Origin: Tritrichomonas musculus
Taxonomy: Eukaryota > Parabasalia > Tritrichomonadida > Tritrichomonadidae
Length of the DNA: 64,000 nt
Direction: 5' to 3'
NCBI GenBank assembly: GCA_039105265.1
Contig: JAPFFF010000003.1
Location: forward strand, 1,426,001 to 1,490,000
Position numbers and translations under genes: made by a program. The stretch's first letter is position 1. The number at the start of each line of letters is the position of its first letter. Shown one piece after another: positions 51,949 to 60,798 of this stretch. The notes beneath the pieces were generated by a model. It was not told the origin of the DNA. It saw nothing but the letters and a program-made list of their open reading frames with translations, and did not search any database.

Positions 51949-52678
51949 TTAACACATCCTTAACGTCTGCATCTTTAGCTGGCTTTACTTTAATTGAAAC
52001 AAACAAAGGACTTTTTAAAGCGATAGGCTGAAATTGGAAATCGACTAAACTTAATTCTAAATATTTTAAACTATCTGTGTTTGTTTTTATTTTTATTGGT
52101 TTTCCTTCTTTCTCAAAGTCATAAATCAGTGGCTTGCCGTCTATAGCCATTGTGTTTATATTTCCTATAACTGAAGGAGTATACTCTTGATCTCCAATAG
52201 CTGAATACATCGGATTACCTTGTAAAGAGACCAAATAAAGTTTTGTATGAGTTATGATCGGCAAATCTGGCACAATAAAGGGTTCTTTAGGATCAATTGT
52301 CAAAGGCAACGGAGTGTTATATAATCCAGTCAATAATGCAGCTCTGTGAGATATTGATGTAATTGTTGTTTTCAAACTTGCTGTTATCTTAAATGTTCGT
52401 TTATTTTTATCATATTCCCATGCTAATTCACTTTTCTGACTAAAAATTTGTTCAAGTTGTTTGATAGAATAATGATAGGACTCAGAAAATTCAATAGTAT
52501 GAACGGTTTTGCCAACTTGATATTTCATATAATCATCTTTTGTGCTTAATAATATGTTTGAATTAGTGTTTATAGAAGACACATAATATTTTACATAGCT
52601 GCATTTCCAAGGTATATTCATCGTCAAAGACACAGTATGATATTTTTGTGAGTCACGGCTTTGCATAGAAATTAACAT
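51941..52678 (-). CDS. Inner Polinton: probable minor capsid (penton) protein
   Basis: 245 residues. Beta-rich, with a C-terminal block KYLELSLVDFQFQPIALKSP followed by LFVSIKVKP that resembles the end of single jelly-roll penton proteins of Polintons and virophages, and a mid segment LYLVSLQGNPMYSAIGD. Pentons fill capsid vertices. The gene is divergent from the giant fibre-like gene at 52695 with a 16-base spacer holding ttatttattatta. The assignment rests on pattern and context only. Confidence 0.6.
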   Translation of the reverse strand: MLISMQSRDSQKYHTVSLTMNIPWKCSYVKYYVSSINTNSNILLSTKDDYMKYQVGKTVHTIEFSESYHYSIKQLEQIFSQKSELAWEYDKNKRTFKITASLKTTITSISHRAALLTGLYNTPLPLTIDPKEPFIVPDLPIITHTKLYLVSLQGNPMYSAIGDQEYTPSVIGNINTMAIDGKPLIYDFEKEGKPIKIKTNTDSLKYLELSLVDFQFQPIALKSPLFVSIKVKPAKDADVKDVLTK

Positions 52679-52694
52679 TTATTTATTATTAAAT

Positions 52695-55600
52695 ATGTCG
52701 ATTGGTTTATACTCAATTCAATCAAGTGAGGCTGAGACATTAAAATCAAATGGAATAGAAATCAAAGTCGGAGAAGATGAGAATGGAAATAAAATTGTTC
52801 AAATAGAAGATGAAGATGGTTCTTCAGTTTTCTTCAATAACATTTATAATAAAACAGAGATAGATGCTTATATAACCGCAGGTGCAGGTATAAAACCAGG
52901 AGATATAAAAAACTTATATAAGGTCAATATTTATCCAACAGGACAAATCAAGGTGAATGGCAAATTGACCAATGCTTTCACCTTAGAACAGCTTTATAAA
53001 TGTTTGAATGATAATTCAGATGCTATTCAAAACTCTCTAAATCAATTGAAAATAGACGCAACTTTTGATGTAAACCGTGAAATTTCAGACTTAACATTGA
53101 AAGGATTAGATTTTGATCTAAAGAATAAATATTATATCTCAACAGAAAACAATTCAATAAAGACATATAATCAATTAATAAGAGTACTCAATCAGTTTAT
53201 TAAACATTCAAGGGCTATGACGGTTATCAGCCCAGATAATAAACTATTGAAAATGCTCCCCCTTAAAAAAGAGGATGGTGCTCAACTTTTGGATTATTGG
53301 GAGGATAAACGATGCTATTATGAAAAAGAAAAAGTAACCACAATTAATGAGATTATTGAATCATTGAATATCACTCTTGAAAATTTATATAATTGGATGA
53401 AAACATTCAATAATTTGAAAGATTTCGGTTTTGACAGTTCATCAAATATTAAACCAGATGGAAAAGCAAAAGTGATAACGTATGAAGAAACCGAAAAAGA
53501 ATCAGAACCATGGTATGGATCATTTTTGACCAAAAATAGAATGAAAACTAAAGAAGAACCTATCACAAATTTTGACCAAATGGTCAATGCAATCAATACA
53601 AACACAGAAACAATATCTCAAATGCATGAAGATATTATGGAAGGCTTAAATAATCAAGAAGTGACAGTATATAATGAAGCCAAAGATGAAATAGAGACAA
53701 AAACTTTAAAAACAAAAACAGTGAACGATAAAGGTGAAATCGAATATGATAATATAGCCAATGTTTTTGAAAAATTGAAGAAGGCCGATAAACAGAATCA
53801 GAATTTTTTCCGTCATATCATGGAGAATTTTAATAAAACTGCTTTGAAAAATATATATAATAATTTTAAACAGACTGTGTTTGGTAAAGATGGAGAAACA
53901 TATCAGAAGACATATATAGCACATTTTGATGAGGATTTCGAAAATGATGAAGCATATGTTTTTGTCGAAAATTTTGTCGACTTTTTGAAACAATACTTTT
54001 CAAATACAAGCAGTTTTGAAGACTGGAAAGAATGGATAGGCAAAAATATAAATAAACAGAAAATGATGGAGGTTCTTGATAAAATTCAGATACCATTTCA
54101 TAAATTAGATGGAGAAATAGAAAATAGAGAATATCGTTTTATGTTTGATGGAGAGGATATCGTTGATATTGAAAATCCAGTTGATATAGGCAAGTTCATG
54201 GATTGGCTCAAAGAGATAATTCAAAATAGTAAATATACAGCTCCAATACAAACATTTTTATATAACAACTTTTCCAAAGAAAAATTTATTGAAATATTTA
54301 ACGGTACAGTTCAATTAATATGGGATAAATCCACAAAAAAAATTATTCATGCAGTTTATCAATTTGTCAATCATCCAATAGAAACGACGGGTGATATCGT
54401 TATTGAAGTGAATAGTGCTTATGAATTTTTGAAAAAATATTATGAAAACCAAACAGAGCTTATGAAAAGTATCCTTACTGTTATTTTGGTTCTTCTTGGT
54501 TCAGGAATTATGGGCATGGTAATCACAAGTGCATTCAAAAAGATTCGTGCCAAAAAAATTGAAAATGGACGTTTAGCATTAAGCACGAGCAATTTTGAAG
54601 GAGGGCAATTGTTGGATATTAATAATGGCATTATTATTGATGGAAATGGAAATGATAATAATGATGATGATAATAATGATGACGATATGAGAGACCCTAG
54701 TTTTCAGGGATGGATCGATACAACAAATAGAAATATTCGAAATATTATTCAGCAACATAATGTTTTAGAAGAAAGAGTCTCAAATATAAGAGAATGCAAT
54801 TGTAATGATAATAATAATAATAATAATAATCAAAGATTTTTTGGCCAAATTTCTCAACAACAACATCTTGACATTCAACAATTAATTCAAAAGCAAAATC
54901 ATTTAATAATTGATAATAGTGTCGGCTCTTTTGTTGATGCGATGTTTCAACCAGAAATATATCAAGAAGCAGCAACTCAAGTGAACACAACGATAAAAAG
55001 ACGACGAAAAAAGAAAGAAAAAGTGAATGTAATTGACACATCACATGATCGTTCTTTTCAAAGAGATGAAAATTATGTTTTTGACATATTAACTGATCAT
55101 TGGGTTCTTCATAATAATTCTAATTTTCAATCAGGTTGGCGAACAAATCTTAATGCACAAAATATGCCACGCAATTTTATCATTGACACTTTTCATGGTG
55201 AATGGGTTGCTGTCGGTGCAGAAAATGGTATTCAAGAATCAAATACAGACTGGAGAACGAATCCTAGTTCAGCATTAGCAACCTTTCTGTTGCCATCTCA
55301 AATAAATGATGGTGTTTTTCGTTGGAGTGATAGATATGATCAATGGATATTTCATGCAAATTATAACTCATATATAAATCAAGATCAAAGTGAAAGATTA
55401 GAATGGCAAAGAGATCAAAGACAACATTTTGGTGATAATTATGTTTGGAATGTTTTTGATCAAGAATGGCAAGAACATGGACAGAATTTTGAAGCTGGAT
55501 GGAGAACCAATCATGAATTTGTTCCTCCTGATAACTATGTATGGGATGATTATTTAGAAGAGTGGGTGATGTTATCATATAGAAATAGAGGTTTTGACAG

Positions 55601-58088
55601 AAATTGGAGAAATAGCTATTCAGAGAGTGTGTCAATTATGGTTGAATTTTTGAATTCAGGCCGATTTTTAGGAAAAGGCCAAATTGTTCAATATGGAGGT
55701 GAATGGGTTTGGCGCCATCATGTAGACCCCGTTGATGATATTAAATTATTATCAGATGAAATAGCAGATATTAATATTAATAATAATTTGCCAGCAAATA
55801 TTTCAGGAGTGAATTCAGTAAATGAATTATTAGAAAGCTATGATATCAATATTTTGAAAGAAGATGGCCGAACAATTGATGAGAAAAAACCGGTTTTAGG
55901 CAATTTCAATATATTAGCAAATTTGAATGTAAATGGATTAATAAACGGTGTTGATATTGAAAAATTAGCTACGTCATCAGATAAGACAGATTCACTTTTT
56001 AATATAAAATTTGGAGTTCCAGAATTCAATGTGAAAAATGAAAACGTTGAAGGGGATACAAAAACAATCAATAATGTAAATTATAATATATTGAAAATTA
56101 AAATAAACGATGATGATATTGAACAAAAATTGAAAGCTTTCAATGGGAATATATTCAAAATAATTCTCAGAAAAGATGTTGTTTATGACACAGAAGGACG
56201 ATATATCAAAGAATTTTTCATAAGCGTTCATGATAATCATATTCAATGTCCGATAATAGCTTATGATGAAGAATCGAAAGGATATACAAATAAATGTTCT
56301 GAAGATAGCTCTCAATTTTTCATAGCTTTTGATGAGCGTCTCAATATTGTGCCATATACGTTATGGATGAACGGTGATTTGAGTATAATGAATCAAACAA
56401 GTCAGGATTTAATTGAATCGAATAAACCAGTTTTTAAGTGCAAAATAATTGAAGCAGATAATGCTCTCAAATTACACAAAAGTGACGTTCATTATTTCTA
56501 TAAGCCTTCAATTATTTCAGAAGATAATGATTATTATAAAATGATTTTTGAAATACCTTCTGATTATACAATACCTCTCAATTTACAATTTAAATTCAAA
56601 GAATATTGTTTTGGAAATGAATGGGTCTTAACCTGGGATGGAACAAAATGGATGGGCAATAATATTCAAGCAAGAATCGTTGGGAAAGTTGTGAATAAAT
56701 TGAATCGAACAAAGATGTCAGAATCTTCTAGACCATCAAATTCTGTTTTCATTATGATCAAGAAAACTGAAGCAAATGAAAAATTAATCCCAAAAAGTGA
56801 GTCATCACCGGAAAGTTTAATTCATGGACTTTTTCAAAATACATCTAAAAAATTTGAATTAATTAAGAAAGATGGCACGAAAATTGAACCAAAAAGTTTA
56901 TATTGGTTTCTTGATGATTCAGAAATAGTTAATGATGAAAGATATCCAGATTATTCAATTGGTAAACTAAATATAATTTGTGATGATTATCCAAATAATA
57001 ATTTCAAAATTGAAGAGATTGATGAAATCCATTTAAATATTGAAACACCTGGTTATCCACAATTTACTGTTGCTTATACATTTAAAGCAAATGGTGTTTT
57101 TGTTAATTCAGTCAATAAAAAAGGACATTTTGGTCTTATTCCTCTGAAAGATACAATTGAAAGCCTTGAATTACATTTAGAAGATAGTTTAATTGATGAC
57201 AATAACAGAAATATTGAATTATATCTCAGAAAAGATATTATTAATTCAATAGAAGAAGTCAATTGGGATTCAAAAACAAATGCTTTTGCTTATATTATTA
57301 AATCTCAATTCTATGATGTTAGTCCAAACCCAAATGCAGCAACTACTTTGTATACAGATTATAATATCACTTCATCAAAAATAATAACTGCCGATAACAT
57401 CACGACGATGAGAAGTGATTTAAATGTTTTGACAAATAATTTTGATGTTGTTTCATATGATGTTCAAGCTATTTCAAATAAAGTTGATGTTTTGAATTCA
57501 GAAATGGTCGCTATTAATTTAAAAACACAAAATTTAGAATATGATGAAAAAAATACACGAATGATTTCTTATGTTGCATTAGCTTTTGGTATAGCAGGGA
57601 CAGTTGGAAGTGCCATATCTATCGGAATGTCAATTAACCCTAACTTCATCAAATTCCCCACTAAAACTGTTTCCAATGCAGGCCAAACAACAACCAGAGG
57701 CGGTGGAATTTTGCAAAGAATTCAGAACTTTTTTAGAGAATGGTGGTATAGAAGAGCCGGCTATCGTAATCTTGGTGATATGGAATTGTTTGATAACCCA
57801 GGGATTACTCGTTCAATACAATCAACAACTGATTTAACACCACTTTTTGAATGGTGCGATAAAGAATATGAACCATTACCTGATGAAACATTTGATGATG
57901 ATTTTGATGACCCTACGAAAGCAGTTTTATCCATAAGAGCAACAGAAGAAATGTGTAATCAATTCAGAGATAGTTTGAAGAGACCTTTCAAATTATTGGC
58001 CTCAAAGGTCGAAGAGATTGAGAGTAGTGATTTTATTTCAAAAAGTGATTTGAAAAGAGACGATACAATTGACATTAATGGCAAATAA
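52695..58088 (+). CDS. Inner Polinton: giant fibre-like protein
   Basis: 1797 residues, the largest gene here. It has a helical N-terminal part, then a hydrophobic segment ILTVILVLLGSGIMGMVITS (near 593). An Asn/Asp low-complexity stretch follows, then five Trp-rich repeats (residues about 790-975) of the type NYVWNVFDQEWQEHG plus GWRTN. The C-terminal third is shared with the outer element's large protein (IIEADNALKLHKS, WDGTKWMGNN, SPNPNAATTLYTDYNI). A second hydrophobic segment (ALAFGIAGTVGSAISIG) lies near 1625. The likely role is a virion fibre or host-attachment protein, by analogy. The paired location in both elements next to capsid genes supports this. Confidence 0.6.
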   Translation: MSIGLYSIQSSEAETLKSNGIEIKVGEDENGNKIVQIEDEDGSSVFFNNIYNKTEIDAYITAGAGIKPGDIKNLYKVNIYPTGQIKVNGKLTNAFTLEQLYKCLNDNSDAIQNSLNQLKIDATFDVNREISDLTLKGLDFDLKNKYYISTENNSIKTYNQLIRVLNQFIKHSRAMTVISPDNKLLKMLPLKKEDGAQLLDYWEDKRCYYEKEKVTTINEIIESLNITLENLYNWMKTFNNLKDFGFDSSSNIKPDGKAKVITYEETEKESEPWYGSFLTKNRMKTKEEPITNFDQMVNAINTNTETISQMHEDIMEGLNNQEVTVYNEAKDEIETKTLKTKTVNDKGEIEYDNIANVFEKLKKADKQNQNFFRHIMENFNKTALKNIYNNFKQTVFGKDGETYQKTYIAHFDEDFENDEAYVFVENFVDFLKQYFSNTSSFEDWKEWIGKNINKQKMMEVLDKIQIPFHKLDGEIENREYRFMFDGEDIVDIENPVDIGKFMDWLKEIIQNSKYTAPIQTFLYNNFSKEKFIEIFNGTVQLIWDKSTKKIIHAVYQFVNHPIETTGDIVIEVNSAYEFLKKYYENQTELMKSILTVILVLLGSGIMGMVITSAFKKIRAKKIENGRLALSTSNFEGGQLLDINNGIIIDGNGNDNNDDDNNDDDMRDPSFQGWIDTTNRNIRNIIQQHNVLEERVSNIRECNCNDNNNNNNNQRFFGQISQQQHLDIQQLIQKQNHLIIDNSVGSFVDAMFQPEIYQEAATQVNTTIKRRRKKKEKVNVIDTSHDRSFQRDENYVFDILTDHWVLHNNSNFQSGWRTNLNAQNMPRNFIIDTFHGEWVAVGAENGIQESNTDWRTNPSSALATFLLPSQINDGVFRWSDRYDQWIFHANYNSYINQDQSERLEWQRDQRQHFGDNYVWNVFDQEWQEHGQNFEAGWRTNHEFVPPDNYVWDDYLEEWVMLSYRNRGFDRNWRNSYSESVSIMVEFLNSGRFLGKGQIVQYGGEWVWRHHVDPVDDIKLLSDEIADININNNLPANISGVNSVNELLESYDINILKEDGRTIDEKKPVLGNFNILANLNVNGLINGVDIEKLATSSDKTDSLFNIKFGVPEFNVKNENVEGDTKTINNVNYNILKIKINDDDIEQKLKAFNGNIFKIILRKDVVYDTEGRYIKEFFISVHDNHIQCPIIAYDEESKGYTNKCSEDSSQFFIAFDERLNIVPYTLWMNGDLSIMNQTSQDLIESNKPVFKCKIIEADNALKLHKSDVHYFYKPSIISEDNDYYKMIFEIPSDYTIPLNLQFKFKEYCFGNEWVLTWDGTKWMGNNIQARIVGKVVNKLNRTKMSESSRPSNSVFIMIKKTEANEKLIPKSESSPESLIHGLFQNTSKKFELIKKDGTKIEPKSLYWFLDDSEIVNDERYPDYSIGKLNIICDDYPNNNFKIEEIDEIHLNIETPGYPQFTVAYTFKANGVFVNSVNKKGHFGLIPLKDTIESLELHLEDSLIDDNNRNIELYLRKDIINSIEEVNWDSKTNAFAYIIKSQFYDVSPNPNAATTLYTDYNITSSKIITADNITTMRSDLNVLTNNFDVVSYDVQAISNKVDVLNSEMVAINLKTQNLEYDEKNTRMISYVALAFGIAGTVGSAISIGMSINPNFIKFPTKTVSNAGQTTTRGGGILQRIQNFFREWWYRRAGYRNLGDMELFDNPGITRSIQSTTDLTPLFEWCDKEYEPLPDETFDDDFDDPTKAVLSIRATEEMCNQFRDSLKRPFKLLASKVEEIESSDFISKSDLKRDDTIDINGK

Positions 58089-58154
58089 ATTGATGGCAAA
58101 ATACATTTAGAAGCTGAGGATACAATAAGTGAAGGAATTATCAAAGTCAGGATT

Positions 58155-58985
58155 ATGATCATGATAGTAAGCGAATATAATGATATAGACTATGAAGAGA
58201 ATTATCCAATAATTCATATATCAAATGGAGAGATATCGAACTATGAGGGCACAGAGAACTTTCCAACTGCATCTCTCCAAGACAAAACTATAATTATTGA
58301 TAACCCAAAGAGACATAGAATTAGTGCAATCAGCATCAAAGAGAACACAGCGATAAGAAGTATGAAATATACTGTAAATGATATAGCATATATGAGTGAC
58401 ATTGATGCGCTTAATAAAAAGATTGATCAAATAGAAGAAAACTCACATACAAACGATGAAAACATAGCAAAAATAATGAATACTTATCCTACTGTTGATG
58501 AAACAAATGCCGCTTTAGATGTGCTCAAAGGCAGAATTGAGACATTAGAGGCTGAAAATACCACATTAAAGGCTACGATAGCCGCTTTTGAAGCCAGGAT
58601 TTATGCACTTGAACCACATGGGCCAACTTTGCCTGATTTCTATCAAGGGTTTACATATCATGAAGTTGGTGAAAATGATTTTTTAGATATTATTGAGAGA
58701 GGAGGGGGTGTCCTTTATTTCGATATATGTTTTGTTACGTATAATGATGATACAGAATATGTTGGAGTATTTACTGATAATAATGATGTCAAACACTATG
58801 TCAGATTCAAATATGATGTAGAGACTGAGGAATGTTTTTATTATATTGATGAATTAAATGGAAATACAGAACCCTTAACTCAAGATTCAAATGGTTATTG
58901 TAAAGTTCCAGATGAACTACAGGATTCATTTGGTTCATCATTATATCATCGTCAAACATATCTTGAAGTTTATTCAAAACCATAA
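58155..58985 (+). CDS. Inner Polinton: coiled-coil fibre-associated protein
   Basis: 276 residues. A beta-type N-terminal part precedes a clear coiled coil (DVLKGRIETLEAENTTLKAT, residues about 85-150), then a C-terminal globular domain (FYQGFTYHEVGENDFLDIIE, ending LEVYSKP). This short stalk-and-knob architecture is typical of trimeric fibres. It follows the giant gene closely on the same strand and is the last gene before the right TIR. Confidence 0.55.
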   Translation: MIMIVSEYNDIDYEENYPIIHISNGEISNYEGTENFPTASLQDKTIIIDNPKRHRISAISIKENTAIRSMKYTVNDIAYMSDIDALNKKIDQIEENSHTNDENIAKIMNTYPTVDETNAALDVLKGRIETLEAENTTLKATIAAFEARIYALEPHGPTLPDFYQGFTYHEVGENDFLDIIERGGGVLYFDICFVTYNDDTEYVGVFTDNNDVKHYVRFKYDVETEECFYYIDELNGNTEPLTQDSNGYCKVPDELQDSFGSSLYHRQTYLEVYSKP

Positions 58986-59029
58986 ATGTTAGCTAATTCT
59001 ATTTATTTTTTTGCTTAAACCTATCCCTA

Positions 59030-59094
59030 GTGAAATCATCGGCGCAGTTAGGTCTGGGCGACCGTTAAGGGCGCACAGCCTAACGTATACTACT
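59030..59094 (-). repeat. Inner Polinton right terminal inverted repeat (65 bp)
   Basis: Exact reverse complement of 33435-33499, ending taacgtatactact. Short reading frames that run from the flank through this TIR are incidental. Confidence 0.95.
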
Positions 59095-59099
59095 AATGG
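59095..59099 (+). repeat. Target site duplication, right copy (aatgg)
   Basis: Same five bases as 33430-33434, directly outside the right TIR. Confidence 0.85.
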
Positions 59100-59621
59100 A
59101 TCGCTTAAAATATCTTTACTCATATATAATCTCGCATAATCATCATTTTCAATATAAGATACAACATATTGTCCATCAGAATAGTCTATGCGAGGATTAG
59201 TAAATTTATTATTTGCAAATGATATTATTCCTGAACCAAGTGATGTAGTAATTGCGAATGCATTTCCTGAATATGTTTCTGGTAAATCATAAGCGATTTC
59301 CAATATATTACAATCATTTGTTTCTTTTTTAGATAATGTTTTAACATCAATAATGAATTCATCAAAGCCATCTACATATTCTAAATCACAATGTGCATCA
59401 GGTTTATTTTCTAATGTTGTTATTCTATTATCGTGATTGTCCAATATTTGTGCTGTTTGTGATAATACATCAATGATATTATTATCTTTAACTATTAGAT
59501 TATTGCCTATTATAGCATCTTGTTTAACATGAATATTATCAAATTCTCCATTTCCACCTGCATTGTATCCACTAATAAATGCTTTATCAAATGCATTTTG
59601 TTTTGTTATGATTGCAGTCAT
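59095..59621 (-). CDS. Outer Polinton: fibre-like protein, 5' part of the split gene
   Basis: About 175 residues starting MTAIITKQNAFDKAFISGYN, with a Gly/Asn-rich start, a coiled-coil-like segment (ILDNHDNRITTLENK) and beta-type sequence after it. The frame runs to the insertion point of the inner element. The 3' part of the same gene lies at 29946-33434. The start has a ttaatgcttaataaATG-like T/A-rich leader. It is a fibre or attachment protein by analogy with the inner element's large protein. Confidence 0.6.
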
Positions 59622-59651
59622 TTATTAAGCATTAAGTGTAAAAAATATTAT

Positions 59652-60000
59652 TTAATACTCCAACAGTAAAAATAATGTAAAATTATCTGGTTTTATCTCA
59701 TTACCATTAGCATCTATGAACCATACACGAAAATCTCTTTTTGTGCCAATATATTCATACTTGCGATTGTTATTTGGCGGCATAACATTTGCATAGAAAA
59801 CAAGTGAATCTTCATAATTATCTCTTTGAATAAATGATGCATGTATTTCAGTTTCACCATCCAAGTATCCATTACAGGTGGCTCGACATTAATGGAAAGA
59901 TATATAGCGTTTATTTAGCGAATTTGAAAATTCGGATGGTAATTTATTGTTGTACTCTTTTGTTATAAAATATGTTTTGGTCTTTTTATTTGAGTCCATT
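59652..60000 (-). CDS. Outer Polinton: small hypothetical gene, looks broken
   Basis: The sequence encodes a Lys/Asn-rich N-terminal part and a C-terminal part with HASFIQRDNYEDSLVFYANV and FRVWFIDANGNEIKPDNF, a beta-sandwich-like pattern. It looks broken, with about one break. No family is recognised. It stands between the HNH gene and the fibre-like gene on the same strand. Confidence 0.4.
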
Positions 60001-60018
60001 TGTAAAAAAATAAATAAT

Positions 60019-60588
60019 TTATAAAAGGTCATACAATTTCTTGAATTTGTTATAATATATTCGTACAAATTTATTTTCTATACTTTTCACATTAACACAT
60101 TTACATCCATCTTTATCATCAACAATTTTTAATTTTCTATATTGAATCCCATTATAAAAATAAAACACATTATCATGATAATAATAATTTTCAAATTTAT
60201 GAACACCATACGAATCAACAACAATAGCATCATCAGGGATATCATCAACATATTCATAAATATTACCTAAATGTGATGTCTTATTAATTTGGTTTTCGGT
60301 TCTCGATACCCATCGCAAATTTTCTAAATGATAATCATCACGGCGTTTGTTTTTATGGTCTACCTCAACTTTATTATCAGGGTCATCATTTGGAATGAAT
60401 TGTTTTGCAATCAATCTATGCTTTAACTTGTTATCTCCATTTAAGGCAACTGATGGATACCCATAATGGTTCTTAAATTCCTTGACTTCATAATGGTTCC
60501 TTTTCTTTCTAATTGTAAAAGGATATTGTGATAATATTTCATAATCATTTTCAAAATCTTTAAGTGGTACAAATTCAATTGTTGCCAT
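60019..60588 (-). CDS. Outer Polinton: NUMOD4/HNH endonuclease
   Basis: 189 residues. NUMOD4-like start FVPLKDFENDYEILSQYPFT, then YPSVALNGDNKLKHRLIAKQ, and an HNH core VDHKNKRRDDYHLENLRWVS with RTENQINK (to about residue 105). An additional C-terminal domain of about 80 residues (YVDDIPDDAIVVDSYGVHKF) is absent from the inner element enzyme. It is a homing-type endonuclease, probably a passenger or an aid to spread, inserted between capsid and fibre genes. Confidence 0.88.
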   Translation of the reverse strand: MATIEFVPLKDFENDYEILSQYPFTIRKKRNHYEVKEFKNHYGYPSVALNGDNKLKHRLIAKQFIPNDDPDNKVEVDHKNKRRDDYHLENLRWVSRTENQINKTSHLGNIYEYVDDIPDDAIVVDSYGVHKFENYYYHDNVFYFYNGIQYRKLKIVDDKDGCKCVNVKSIENKFVRIYYNKFKKLYDLL

Positions 60589-60633
60589 TTGTATAAAGGA
60601 TAAAAAAATATTTAGAATAATGAATTTAACATT

Positions 60634-60795
60634 TTATTCATAACCTTTTGGTACTGAATTAGGATAGTATTCAACACCATTTACACTCCATGTAAAATAT
60701 GTGTCGGAACATATCCATGCTTCTGGTGATGGTGGATGCATATTTGGGTATTCTGGATCGGGAATAAAATATGTGTCATCTTCTCCACGATACAT
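60634..60795 (-). CDS. Outer Polinton: small acidic, aromatic protein
   Basis: 53 residues, MYRGEDDTYFIPDPEYPNMH at the start and PKGYE at the end, rich in Tyr, Pro, Asp and Trp. It begins three bases after the stop of the capsid gene on the same strand, which argues for a real, co-transcribed gene. No homologue is known to me and none is seen in the inner element. Confidence 0.5.
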   Translation of the reverse strand: MYRGEDDTYFIPDPEYPNMHPPSPEAWICSDTYFTWSVNGVEYYPNSVPKGYE

Positions 60796-60798
60796 TGG

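Larger units (their letters stand above)
33435..59094 (+). mobile_element. Inner Polinton/Maverick, apparently whole, nested in the outer one
   Basis: The element spans 25,660 bp, bounded by identical 65-bp TIRs that begin agtagtatac and a 5-bp target duplication aatgg. It carries about 25 genes, including Rep-like and HNH endonucleases, cysteine protease, integrase, packaging ATPase, major capsid protein, SF3 helicase, bZIP-like protein, PolB, probable penton and a giant fibre-like protein. All core frames are open and the TIRs and target duplication are intact, so the insertion is young. Its genes are clearly diverged from the outer element's, so it belongs to another Polinton lineage and is not a local copy. 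Confidence 0.92.

Noticed and set aside
53318-57837. Antisense and alternative frames within the giant fibre-like gene
   Set aside because: Low-complexity, Phe/Ile/Ser-rich shadows of AT-rich coding sequence with no family similarity.
58989-59621. 210-codon frame crossing the right TIR
   Set aside because: The part inside the TIR is read-through into the inner element by chance. Only 59095-59621 belongs to the outer gene.
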